Assembly (NCBI GenBank): GCA_025558095.1
Contig: JAIVFI010000026.1
Location: 434,001 to 498,000, forward strand
DNA length: 64,000 nucleotides
Direction: 5' to 3'
DNA from: Hyaloraphidium curvatum
Taxonomy: Eukaryota > Monoblepharomycota > Hyaloraphidiomycetes > Hyaloraphidiales > Hyaloraphidiaceae
Program-made: the position numbers and the translations under genes
The notes under the pieces: model-generated
Databases searched by the model: none
What the model was told of the DNA's origin: nothing
What the model saw: only the letters and a program-made list of their open reading frames with translations
Shown here: positions 51,044-61,689 of the stretch, in pieces
Layout of the letters: each line of letters opens with the position of its first letter
Numbering within the stretch: the stretch's first letter is position 1

Positions 51044-51768
51044 TCAACCCTGGTCCTCCCCGTCTGCAGCATCCCCTGGCCGGCAAGTGAGCTTGTGCGT
51101 GCTCCAGGCCGCCCGCTGGCACTCTTTTGAGCAGTACCACACCCTCTTGCACCTGCCGCACCTCCGCAACTCGGATTTCTTCATCAGCGCGTAGCAGCTG
51201 CAGCACGTGCTCGTCGCTGGCAAGCGTACGGGGGTTCCGGAGATGCCGCCGAAAGCTTTGCGAAGGAGTTTTGGGAACAGCAGCTCGCAGTCAGGGCTTT
51301 CGCACGAGGGTGCGATGACGGCAGCCTAGTTGTCGAAGAGCCGGCCGTTCCTGCCGACATTGTGGAATGCAGTTGATCGCAGCTTTGTTGTGCGCCGACC
51401 GCACTCGACGCAAGGGCTCCGGAAGGCCGCTCGGCAGGCCGTACGGGTTCTGGCGATACGAAGTCGCTGAAGAGTCCGCGGGCGACTTCCGTCTCAAGCA
51501 CGAAAGTGGCGACTTGGTGGAAGGCCAGTCTTTCGGGCTCGTTCAAGGGCGGCAAGTCGGGCTCGAAGACAGGCGGTCCCCGCCGGATTCGCTCCGCCGA
51601 TGACGGGCCCGGCCAGCTTGGAGGTCAACGCCCGGTGAACCTCAGATCCGGCATTCCGGGAACGTTCCAGCTCTCTACGGTCCGTTCTCCTTGGTGTCGC
51701 ACGCACGCATAGTCCGGACCTCGAGGGCCTCGATGCGGTAGTCCTCCGACGTGCCGATCGCTTATAAA
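51044..51768 (-). pseudogene. 5'-truncated MYND zinc-finger gene at a rearrangement border
   Basis: On the minus strand three exon-like segments join in frame: from about 51768 to 51679 (SEDYRIEALEVRTMRACD), 51616-51445 (LAFHQVATFVLETEVARGLF) and 51325-51044. Introns are 62 and 119 bases. The last exon is a MYND finger: TCCSCYALMKKSELRRCGRC, KRVWYCSKECQRAAW, STHKLTC. No ATG can be placed upstream. Immediately beyond 51768 lie a tRNA-derived fragment and then the 0.82 kb repeat, so the 5' part of the gene appears to have been removed or replaced. The visible exons themselves are not broken, so a distant first exon is still possible. Confidence 0.6.
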
Positions 51769-51779
51769 GAAGGACTGCT

Positions 51780-51798
51780 AGAGTCTCACGCTCTACCG
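51780..51798 (-). repeat. tRNA-Lys-derived fragment
   Basis: Nineteen bases match, in minus orientation, the D-arm end and start of the anticodon arm of the tRNA-like sequences at 52945-53035 and 53479-53568. It sits five bases from the left end of the repeat copy. Confidence 0.6.
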
Positions 51799-51802
51799 AA
51801 AG

Positions 51803-52625
51803 GAGGTTGTTGGCGAGCCGGTCCGCACGGCGTGCCGCTCCGCGCGATTCCAAACAGCACGTGCCGCGCCAAAGCACGACAAGAGGGTCGGGGGAGCGGG
51901 CTGGGGCACCTCCAACACCAGGCGCTGTCCCAGCTCGACCTCGTGCTGCCGGAGGCGTCAAAGCGCGGCCGCGGTGAACGGGAAGAAGCTCCGCATCGCG
52001 CACCCCTGTGCCGCGTCAGCGCGATCGGCGGCACGCGCTCGATGGCGGCGGAGGGCAGGTGGAAGGAGAGCAGTGGCAGCGGTGCCTCGTTCCCGTCCTC
52101 CGACGCAACTCCGCCGCGCAAGCTCGGTCGCCGGGGATGCGCGGCGGCGCCATTTCCATCGGGCCGGTGCGGTGGGCTCATGGGCAGCCGCAATCTCCGC
52201 CGCGGGACAACAAAACTCCGCTCTCCGTGGTCCCTACGGACGCACCGTCAGCGGTGAGGGAAGCCGACGACGCGCGCGCGGGCGGAGTCGGGACCCACCT
52301 CCTCGCCTACACACCCCGGCCACGGCGCCGTCTGACGGCCGCCGGCCTTCGCCGCTCCCCGCAAAACCACGGAATCCCACCTCATGATCCCCTCCCCGAA
52401 CGGCCCCCTCCACCCGGCCCGTGGATGCACGGATGCGCGCGGGCGGCCGAAAACGCGAAGGAGCGTCTCGGGCGGCCCCGGCCGCAGCGCATCCGGGCGC
52501 GCGCCGGCGGCGCCGGGCGGGACACCGCGGGCATGGCGCGCGGCATCGTGTCACGGGCCGGCGCGCTGCCTGGACGGGGGTTGGAAGAGCGTGGAGTGTC
52601 GATGGGTCTTGGAAGGACTTCGCGG
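51803..52625 (+). repeat. Inverted repeat, copy A (about 0.82 kb)
   Basis: This segment is closely similar, by eye over 90 percent in its right half, to the reverse complement of 57363-58189. It is very GC-rich. Stop-free frames persist on both strands in both copies, but small indels between copies shift frame, so I see no conserved protein. No terminal inverted repeats or target-site duplication were found. Copy B lies directly upstream of the PIP-box gene, so the unit may have originated there. Confidence 0.85.
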
Positions 52626-52944
52626 CGTGGCATTTGATCACGACAGCACTCAACGTCGCGCACAGAGAATCATCAAGATTGAGCGGGTTACCATCAGGCA
52701 CCCGCACTGGACGACGGTGAACCAGATCGAGGAGGAACGGAGGGCGAAGCGATGTTGATGGAAAGAATTGACAGTCCGAAAGCGACGGTCCCTTCGCAGA
52801 CTCCCGAGCGTGCCCGGACCCTTGATTCCCCCGCCTCGCCCTCGTCCATTCCTGTTCCGTTCCTCACTCCTCTCCTCGAAACCTCTTACTTACTACCTCC
52901 AGTCGAAAAAAGGCTACCTGCTGAGGAAAAGTGAAAAGGAGCCG
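52626..52944. other. Non-coding spacer
   Basis: These 319 bases, AT-richer than copy A, contain no recognisable gene. Confidence 0.35.
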
Positions 52945-53035
52945 CACCCACGGTGGGGGTCGAACCCACGGCCTTGAGATGACCTCTAACTCGTATAAGA
53001 GTCTCACGCTCTACCGGGAGGCGAGCCGTGTACCG
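52945..53035 (-). pseudogene. tRNA-Lys(CTT) pseudogene with degenerate acceptor stem
   Basis: Read on the minus strand, D-stem (GCTC/GAGC), anticodon stem (TGAGA/TCTCA) with CTT and a 15-base intron, and T-arm (GTGGG-TTCGACC-CCCAC) all match the intact gene at 53479. The 3' acceptor strand (CGTGGGT) is present, but the 5' side reads CGGTACA and cannot pair with it. The 5' end has therefore been replaced. Confidence 0.65.
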
Positions 53036-53478
53036 TGCCATCAAACCCCCCACGTCCCATTCCTTACCGTCTGATCCTTCCAGCGGGGGGTGCGCGCGTC
53101 GGGCGATCCGTGGGATGAAGGCCGCTGCCGCGGGTCCGAGCCGACCGTGGGTCTCTTGGCCGAGAGGAACATAGTCCACCGGAGCCGGGTCCGGGATCGC
53201 AAAGCGACCGTTGAAATATTCCACCTTCTTAGCCTCAGCGTTCGCGGCCGTCACCCCGGGCTCCCCGTCGGGCGGGTGGCTCCAACGACCGCCAATGTCG
53301 ACACTCCCAAACCCTGCTTTTCAGGATCGTCTTGATTGATCACGGAATCCCTTCCCGGCTCCCTTGGCATTTAGTGCCGTATTCAAGTCTCCCATTTAGC
53401 TTTCCTGGAGTAACCTCGCTGTGGCCGAACGATGATTTCTTGATATATACACCCACAACTCTTCTGGTCACAAGAAAC

Positions 53479-53568
53479 ACCCGCGTAGCTCAATTGGACT
53501 AGAGCGTGAGACTCTTACACGAGTTAGAGACCATCTCAAGGCTGAGGGTTCGACCCCCTCCGTGGGTG
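53479..53568 (+). tRNA. tRNA-Lys (anticodon CTT) with a 15-base intron
   Basis: A complete cloverleaf folds by eye. The seven-pair acceptor stem ACCCGCG/CGTGGGT has one G-U. The D-stem is GCTC/GAGC, the anticodon stem TGAGA/TCTCA, and the T-stem GAGGG/CCCTC with loop TTCGACC. G is the discriminator base. The anticodon CTT is at 53514-53516. The intron, 53518-53532, begins one base 3' of the anticodon, the standard eukaryotic position. CCA is not encoded, as expected in a nucleus. Confidence 0.88.
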
Positions 53569-53626
53569 GATTTATTTTCATTTTTGAGCCCCCGTTGCTA
53601 TTGGTGCGATGAAGACCAACAGTAGA

Positions 53627-54305
53627 TCAGTTTGCTTTCTTGAAAAAGAAGACCAGGTACGCCGGGGGATGGTTGAGGGCAAACACCCCACCGACGCTGC
53701 GGCGCGCTGGAGCGGCAGCGGACGCCGCATCGCCTGCGGTCCCGCCCTGGCCATGGGGCCCGACGCGGTGCCTCTCCGCGTCCGACCCGCGGCCGCGCGT
53801 CATCCCCGACCCCGAACCGCCCGCCCAAGTGCGCGTACCAAAGCACCTGTCCTTGAAGGTGCCCTCAGCAATCACCTGACGACGGAGACCGGGGAGCGGG
53901 GCGCTAGCGGGCACTGGGACCCCCTTGCCTCCCCCCGCGCCGGCCTCCGACCACGCAGGAGTTGGACGCGCTGAAGCAGAAGGCGCGGCGGCTCCGGGAG
54001 GAGGAAAGGGACGGAGAGAATGGACGAGAGGGACGGCGGTGCGCTCGGAGGCGACGACGCCGAGGGGGGGAACGCGCTTTGGTCCACCACGCCAAGGTCC
54101 CGACGTCGCCGGCTGCCTCGTGCTGCCGGCCGCGGGGGGGCTACGAGGAGAAAGAGGAGGGCGACGTGTTTTCGAGCTCGAGGAACGAGGACGAGGACGA
54201 GGGCGAGGGTATGAAGGTGATGAGGGCCTCGCGGTGCACGGACTCCCCCGAGTTGTACATCGGGACGTTCATGTGCTCCCTGTCGTATTCCAAACCCGTC
54301 GCCGA
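53627..54305 (-). other. Minus-strand exon-like segments of an unresolved gene
   Basis: Three stretches read as protein on the minus strand. One lies within 54305-54141 (GLEYDREHMNVPMYNSGESV followed by HREALITFIP). Another is 53875-53839 (VIAEGTFKDRCF). The third is 53733-53627 (GGVFALNHPPAYLVFFFKKA and a stop). The last two join in phase across a 105-base gt-ag gap. The first needs a long or multi-part intron. No start codon was found. It could be a genuine gene or a fragment caught in the rearranged island. Family not recognised. Confidence 0.3.
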
Positions 54306-55790
54306 CTAGAGTTGCCATCGCTGTTGCGATGCATCTTTCGCGCGCGGCGTCGAGTGCGGGACGGCCGCGCGATGGCCGCGTGGAGCGGCGATGACGATGG
54401 GCCCTGGCGGTCAGGGTCTCCGGGCGGATTCCCTTTACAAGGATCTCGCGTGACTCAATCTAACGACGCCACGGGCCCGCGAAAGAAAGCGATGATACGG
54501 AATCAACGCCGGAACTCTGATTGCCTAGTTTGCGAAGCGTGGGTGCACGACGGTCTGGTGGCGGCGATGCTGACAGACTTGACACGCTTCGTTCTTGCTC
54601 CCCACTCACGCATACTGCCCCCGCAGCACATTCACATAGGCCTCTGGACCATGAAGAGCACACGCTGGTGCAGCACATGAATATGCATTGCATTTGTTTC
54701 ACCATCCTGCTTTCACACTTCACGCATTTCGTCGCAAAGCTATACTCCGTCCTCACCAAAGCTGTTATCAAAAAGCCGGTGCATCAGACATATTTGAGGG
54801 CTCCCAATGCTCGATTCTGCTGCAGGATTATGTGGATGGTCCACTACAATGGCGGAAATGGTGGCAGATGTCGTGGTCAAGCTAGGAAAACTCACGATGT
54901 GGTTCGAAAATCTGCGCTACCATCCCATCTAGGTGTCTTGATTGGTGCTGCATGCCTTCTTCGATTGCAATGTAGGCACTTGGTTGATGATTTCTCCACG
55001 TTCAATGCTGCAAGAAGCAACATCTGGGGCATGTCGAGACTCTGGTAACGTTGCCTTCGAGGGGCTGAATTGGAGGCCATGAATACAGTACTTAACGACA
55101 AGGAAGCCAGGAATCAGTCCCAACATCGATAATAACGACGCTGGAAAATAGCTTTCTCAGCTGGAGCATCAATTTCCAGTGTCTGTGCCGATAGCAAGAG
55201 TCAGCTTACACGTCTTGCCGGGCAACATTCACAGCATTGATCACAATGGCCAGCCTAGCATCCACGTTTCCGAAGGCTCCAACTACCAGAGTGGGTTACG
55301 TGGCCCAACAGCTCCTCTCCCTCTCCGGCATGAGCTTCAGCAGGGATGTCATGCGGACCAAGGCGTAATCAAGATCTCGCCATTGCAACAGTGCGTGACA
55401 AGGCGGATGCCTCCTGCCACCAGCAATGGCGGTTTCAGTAAGCCGTTTGCTGTGCGTGGTCATCCTCGTCCAGGAGACTGATGAGCTCGACGTCGCGGTG
55501 AGGAGGGGCGCTCAGTCTTCAAGCTGATAGAGCCAAGGAACCAGGCACGGCACTATGCGGGAAAAATCCGATGCAGCAGGCCGAAAATTCCTTTGTGAAA
55601 CAACGGCTGGCAGCGTCTGGCTTTAATGCAGGCAGCAGGTGAGAAGGAGGTTGACTCGCCGAGCGACTGCGCGCGCGGGACGACGGACCCGAGTCGGTCG
55701 CGTTCTCCTCCCCACCTTCGAACGCGGCATCTCCCGCCTCCCTCCCTCCGCCCGCCATCTGACGCTGCTGTTTGCACGATCCTCCCCGCA
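54306..55790. other. Long stretch without recognised genes
   Basis: About 1.5 kb, AT-richer than the rest of the window, with no coherent exon series, RNA gene or repeat that I can detect. It may be relic mobile or subgenic DNA. Confidence 0.4.
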
Positions 55791-56609
55791 ATGAGCGGGT
55801 CGACGGGCGAAGCCGAGGTCCCCGCCGAGGCCTCCGCCGAGGTGCGCGACCCGAGCTTCGCGCACTCCTTTTCGTCTCATCCCCGACATGCCGCCGTCCT
55901 CCGGACATCAGACGACTTGGGCGGACACCGCGGGGCATTCCAACGTCGTCAACACGGGACATTCATCGGCTCCGGGTTCCGGGTGGACGTGGGATGTGGT
56001 GCTTGTTGATGGCCATGGGGGAGAAGAAACGGCGGCCGAGGAGTCCGAGGGGGATGATTCGGAGCTGGACACCATCGACGGCGAGGTGGACGGTACAGGC
56101 GAAGCGGAATCTGTTGAAGGCAGGTGTTCCAGCACATTGTGATCCGTGGTGGTCATTAACGCGAGGGATGCTCCATTAGACGGCCTTCCCGCTCTCGAGC
56201 CCTCGCCAATCATCTTAGGACGTATGTGGGAACGGGGCGGCCGGTGGTGTTGTTAACGGGGTCCCAGTTCACAGTATTCTATGCCCCCTCCTTTTCGGTC
56301 TCGCAGCCTCGGCCGTTGCTCCTCACCCCAGCCAGCTCGGCCGCATCTCGCACCCGTGCAACCTTTCGTTTACAGTGGACCAGTACAACGAGGTCTGTCC
56401 ATCTCCGGATTGACATTGCCACCAGCAGCTGACTCTATTCTGCGCAGATGATACAGGCTTTCGAAGTTCGTGTTGAAACAGAGGCACCCGACGATGGAGG
56501 ACACATAGATGACGCGGAGGACGAGGAATCGGATGAAGGAGAGGATGACGAGGAGGACGAGGATAGCTACGCGGAGGATGGCAGGGAGATCGCCTTGGTG
56601 GTTGACTGA
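55791..56609 (+). CDS. Small acidic protein of unknown function
   Basis: Five exons (55791-55841, 55912-56123, 56219-56273, 56336-56392, 56448-56609; introns 70, 95, 62 and 55 bases) join in frame to 178 residues. Splicing produces a plausible folded middle (RTYVGTGRPVVLLTGSQFTL, GRISHPCNLSFTVDQYNE, FEVRVETEAP) flanked by acidic, disordered segments (EESEGDDSELDTID, EDEESDEGEDDEEDEDS). The N-terminus is uncertain; the second exon contains low-complexity His/Gly/Ser sequence that might include another intron. I do not recognise the core. Acidic tails of this kind occur in histone chaperones and ribosome-biogenesis factors, which is a hint only. It lies inside the rearranged island. Confidence 0.55.
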
Positions 56610-57362
56610 GCGCAGAAATTCTCGTGTTGGCTACGTCAATCCTACATCACGGTCGGAAAGGAATAAGAATCACAATCCATGCCGCGTTTGATGTCGTAGC
56701 AGGCTGCCGACTTCCGCACCGCTGGCGCGGGCGGGACGAGCGTGCGGGGGGGACGCGAGACCCGCAGCCGCGACAAACGACTTCCATCTTCCCATCGAAA
56801 CGCAATCGTTCGCCTCCCCTCCATTCACCGGCTCTCCTTTTCCGCGTACCCGCTGTTCCCGCGATGAGCGACCCGGCCGCGCCCGGAAGAGAAGATGGTG
56901 GGAAGCGCAGAGGCGGCGCATGGGGTCTAGAAGTTGACGAGGGCGGACATGCAGTCCACCGTCATGCCCACGGGAAAGCAGCACAACGATAAGTAGTTTC
57001 ACGGGGTGAAGACCGTGGAGCAGGAGGAGTAGATGATAGCACGATGACCCGTGGGAAGGAGGACGCGAGACGTTGGCCGCCCGCGTCGGTAGCGATGGCC
57101 AAGGATCCCATGCCAAATAATGAGAGGACTGCGGTCCCGGCTCATATCCCGGCGATATCTGCGCAATTCCAGGCCCAGGCGCACGGTATCCGCGTTCTCC
57201 GACGAAGCTGGCCCGAACCAAGCTTGACGATGCGCCGGAGCGTCCCAGCGTCGGCACCCCGAGCTTCGCGCGGAGGAGATGCTCGAACCAGCAGAGACGG
57301 CGAGCACGTCGGTTCAGGCCCACAGGAAGCCGATGTGCGCGACGCCGCGACAGTCGTGATCA
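56610..57362. other. Gap before repeat copy B
   Basis: An ATG at 56864 opens a short frame (MSDPAAPGREDGGKRRGG) whose leader resembles the start of the preceding gene, but it ends after 42 codons and no continuation was found. Otherwise nothing recognised in about 750 bases. Confidence 0.35.
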
Positions 57363-58189
57363 CCGCGAAGTCCTTCCAAGACCCATCGACACTCCACGCT
57401 CTTCCAACCCCCGTCCAGGCAGCGCGCCGGCCCGGGACACGATGCCACGCGCCATGCCCGCGGTGTCCCGCCCGGCGCCGCCGGCGCGCGCCCGGATGCG
57501 CTGCGGCCGGGGCCGCCCGAGTCGGTCCCTCCCGTTTTCGGCCGCCCGCGCGCATCCGTGCATCCACGGGCCGGGTGGAAGGGGCGGTTCGGGGAGGGGA
57601 TCATGAGGTGGGATTCCGTGGTTTTGCGGGGAGCGACGAAGGCAGGCGGCCGCCCGACGGCGCCGTGGCCCGGGTGTGTTGCCGAGGAGGTGGGTCCGAC
57701 TCCGCCCGCGCGCGTCGGCTTCCCCGCACCGCTGACGGTGCGTCCGTAGGGACCACGGAGAGCGGAGTTTTGTGGTCCCGCGGCGCAGATTGCGGCTGCC
57801 CATGAGCCCACCGCACCGGCCCGATGGGAACGGCGCCACCGCGCATGCCCGACGTCCCCGGCGACCGAGCTTGCGCGGCGGAGTTGCGTCGGAGGACGGG
57901 AACGAGGCACCGCTGCCACTGTTCTCCTTCCGCCTGCCCTCCGCCGCCATCGAGCGCGTGCCGCCGATCGCGCTGACGCGGCAAGGCGCGGCGCGATGCG
58001 CAGCTTCTTCCCCTTCACTGCGGCCGCGCTTCGACACCTCCAGCAGCACGAGCTCGAGCTGTGGCAGCGCCTGGTTTTGGCGGTGCTCCAGCCCGATCCC
58101 CCGACCCTCTTTTTGTGCTTTGGCGCGGTGCGGGCTGTTTGGAGTCGTGCGGAGCGGCGCGCCGTGCGCACCGGCTCGCCCACAACCTC
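57363..58189 (-). repeat. Inverted repeat, copy B (about 0.83 kb)
   Basis: Reverse-complement partner of copy A at 51803-52625. Similarity runs from a GAGGTTGT block at the outer end to AAGGACTTCGCGG at the inner end, with weaker matching about 40 bases further. Copy B ends 177 bases before the PIP-box gene start. Confidence 0.85.
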
Positions 58190-58366
58190 GTTTCCACTCG
58201 ACCGCGGATCCACCGCGAGTCGGACCCGAACCCCCCGCGGCTCCCGTCGGAGAAGGAAGCGCCGGCCGCGCTCGGCGCGCACCTCGGCCGCCGCGGAGCC
58301 CCGCGCGCGCAGTCGGCCGGGGCGAGCCCCGGGACGGCCGCCCCCCTCCCCTTTCTCCCCGTCGCA

Positions 58367-61300
58367 ATGGCGCCCAAAAAGTCCAAACAGCCGGCCATTC
58401 CACCATGGCAGAAGCCAGTCACCGATTTCTTCAAGGTTGGGTCAACCGCTGTCTTGCTGGTCTGGCCGAGTTCTCACGCACTCCGACCAGACGCCTGCCC
58501 AGTCAACGCCCTCCCCGACCACGGCGCCGCCCGCCTCGGCCCCCGCGCCGCCCGCGCCATCAACCGCGCCGCCCGCCTCCGCACCCGTGCCACCCACCTC
58601 CGCGCCCAACGGCCCCTCCGCGCCCGTCCCCCCGCTGCCCCCGACCTCTGCGCCCCCGGCTGTGGACAACGACCTGGAGGCGCTCGATGTCGCCATTGAG
58701 AAGGTCATGAAGGAGATCGGCGGTGAGGGCTCGGCTGCCAGCACCTTGTGCCCGTTCTGACTCCTTGCGAAAAAGCCGCCGCCGACGAGGAGGACGTGGA
58801 CGAGCAGGTGCTGCTTGATCATGATGCGGAGAAGGTTTCCGACGAGACCCTGCGCCGTATGTACCGGCTTCGTGGCACCTTCCGTTCGCGTATTTTACTT
58901 CCTTGTCTGGCAGGGATTGAGGACGAGTTGAACCGTGCCGCGCCTCACGTTTACAAGCTCCGCCCGTGCAACAAGGCCGCCGAGGCTGTGTCCGAGGCGG
59001 ACAGGGAAGCCCTTTTGCCCAGAGCCACACACTTCGCCAACACACATCGCGCTGAAGACGACCCGGAGTTGGCAAGGCGGGCAGCAGTCCTCGGTGCCGC
59101 GGTCGTGAGCTTTGCTTCCAGTAGCTGCTCCGTCGCTTCCTGACGAGGTCACCCAACAGCCGGCGATCGAGGCCAAGCTCAAGGACCTCAAAGTGCCGGT
59201 TCTCAGCGGCCTGGACTATCGCGCTGCGCCTTTTGGGGGTTCACTGGCGTCGAACGAGCTCTGGCTATACGCGTTCCCCAGAGCTGACGACGTTCGCCAT
59301 GGTCAGGTAGGTTTCCGCTTTGGTGTGAGCTATCGTGCTCAAGCTCACGACATCGCAGAGGCAATGTCTCCAGCGTCCGCAGAGCGCTACGGTTCAGGGC
59401 ATAAACTCGTCTCTCGGGTACCGGGGGAAGAACACAGGTTCCGTAAGTCAAGGGACACGCACCGCGAATCCTCCTTTGTTCACCCTTCCGTTGTAGATCA
59501 TGGCTGCGGACCTTTGGTGTACGGTAATTGGTACCTGGGAAAAGAACAAGGACGGCAAGCTTGTGTTCAAGGACGGGGAATTGAAGTACGCCTTTCCAGG
59601 AGATGTTGGTCGGCGCGTCAAGGACGAGCTCCCCGAGCTCACCTACAAGCTTGTATTCGACCTGGATCCCTCCCTATTTGTCTCCGCGCACGACTGGATG
59701 GCCGAGGATCTGGTCAAGAGGCACTACCAGGGCCGGCCGCTCTTCGAGATCACCACGAACGGCAGAGCCGTAACGGGCCCAAACGGCAAGCCCCTCCTGT
59801 GACTTCGTCCCGCATGATCACGCCTCTTCACTGCTAACTGCCTCTTTCGCAGCTTCGTACAGAAGCGGCTCCGTGACGTGGACTCTGGCCTCATCCTGGG
59901 CTCAACGCCGACGCACATCGCTCAACAGTCCTCTCCGAACCTCCCGGGCCACCTCCGAGGCCTCTCCGCCGCTGCTCAGGACGCGTTCGCCCAGTACGTT
60001 CCGTTTCGCGCCTCGTTATTTGTGACCTGATGGATTTCCTCCCCAGCGACCTCACCAATGTGCTGTACAGTCGACCTCCCGAAACGCCAAACGTACTGAA
60101 CTTCAACCAGGTTCGTCTCCGACATTCATGGCGTCGCTCCGTCATCTATGGCGTCGCTCCGTCATCTAACGGTGTCGTCTTCGCGTGCAGGCCATGATCA
60201 ACCGCGCTGCGGGCATCGACATGGCGGGCTACACCGAGGCAACCGCGCAGCTGGGGGTGCACGAGGTCACCAAGCTCCTGCTCCAGGTCTCCGTGGTGCC
60301 CGCCAAGAACGGCGTTGAGACCGCAGCGGCCATTCTTCGGAAGCTGGGGCAGGTGGAGCCGGAGCGAGTGCTCAGGGAACACTGGGACGCGTCTGCTCCC
60401 GGAAAGCAGCTCTTCTCCTGGTTCAAGGGGAAGCTGAACTACGAGGAGAGGAAGACCATCTTTGGCGCCGTAAGTTGGACTCAGGATTTCAGTTCTTTCC
60501 GCTCATCATCGCGCAGGACCAAGACAACGGGGCCGTTGGTGGTCGCTCGACGCGGGACAATGTGTCGGGAATCTTTGCAGCGGTAATCCCGAGCAGGAAC
60601 CTCGCTCGTACACATGCTCACGCAACGGTCCACCTAGACCAACAAAGCCAAGGTCGATGCGGGGCGCGCAAGGGGCGGCAAGGACAAGGGTGAGGATTTC
60701 GGTGCCGATTGCTGAGCAGTTTTGACTGGCACTGGTGCACAGCCTTCGCGGAGGAGCGCTACAAGACGGACATGTTCAGCTCGGATCGCAAGACTCGGAA
60801 TCGCCTTTCTATTATCGACTGCCATCATTGTGACAAAATCCACGTCACCCATTTCAGGCTCAACACCCTTGACAAAAGTGGACGTTGCGTCGCACGGTGC
60901 GTCCCGGCCTACAGTGTGTCACGCCGGCCCATAGTAAGGCTTCGTTCTCCATGCTCAGCTCGGCGCACTGCTGCGAGGAGCTCCGCCTGATCTTCGAGCT
61001 TATGATGGCGGACGAGGGAAAGGAAGGCAACGACGCCAAGGTCGACCGACAGGGCATCTACATCACCTTGATGAAGATCAATCCGGATGACGGCACCCTG
61101 GCGCCCGAAACGGAAGGGAACCGGCACGGCCGCCTGGTGCGCAGCGTCGACAAGTTCCGCCACATTTGCATCCCGAACGGCAAAGGCCAGCGGCACTGCA
61201 ACCTGCATCTTGAGGGCGAGGGCTGCTACACGGTCTACTGTGACCTCACGGGTGGGTCCAGCGGACGCCAGAGAGGACGATGCTGATCTTCCTGCCTCCG

Positions 61301-61689
61301 CAGGGGAAACCAACGGGCACATCGAAGCGTTCCTCGACGATCTTGAGACCCGGAGGCCGAAGCTGTCCGCGGCCTTGAGCAAACTCCAGCGGCTTCTGGC
61401 CCAGCGCGACGAGGCTACCGCTGCCGGGCAGGGCGACGGCGTTGCTGCGGGGCTCGCGGGAGGGGAGGGCGGCGGGCAGGCGGGCGCGGCGAGCGGCGCT
61501 GGCGCGGAGCAGGACAACATGGAGCTGGGAGGCGGCGACTTCAGCCTCGCCCCGCCCCCGCCGCAGGGCGCTGGAGGGCCGATCGTCCTCGACGACGACG
61601 AGGAGGAGGAGGAGGAGGAGGAGGAGGACATCCACTGGGGGCGGCGGATCGCGAAGAGGCGTCGGCCGCTGGATTCGGACGACGAGTGA
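58367..61689 (+). CDS. Large protein with N-terminal PIP box and acidic, basic C-terminus
   Basis: Fifteen exons close in frame to 846 residues: 58367-58435, 58491-58722, 58776-58856, 58914-59104, 59160-59306, 59359-59442, 59497-59798, 59853-59993, 60047-60110, 60191-60469, 60517-60582, 60638-60689, 60743-60896, 60959-61251 and 61304-61689. Introns are 47-80 bases. The N-terminus MAPKKSKQPAIPPWQKPVTD is followed by FFK. QKPVTDFF is a canonical PIP box (QxxhxxFF), and the PPWQK context resembles PAF15/PCLAF. A Pro/Thr/Ala linker precedes a long helical and mixed body I do not recognise (LNRAAPHVYKLRPCNKAAEA, FSWFKGKLNYEERKTIFGA). A Cys/His cluster (DCHHCDKIH...RSAHCCEE) may bind metal. The end is a Glu run and a basic KRRRPLDSDDE. 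A replication or repair partner of PCNA is the best inference. Confidence 0.72.
61591..61629 (+). repeat. GAC/GAG trinucleotide run
   Basis: Three GAC then about nine GAG codons encode a DDDEEEEEEEEED tract in the last exon of the PIP-box gene. Length is likely variable. Confidence 0.8.

Noticed and set aside
51803-58189. Calling the inverted repeats a DNA transposon
   Set aside because: No transposase, no terminal inverted repeats within a copy and no target-site duplication were visible.
58367-61689. Poly(ADP-ribose) polymerase identity for the 15-exon gene
   Set aside because: First impression from the middle exons, but no WGR pattern or catalytic PARP signature can be found after proper splicing.
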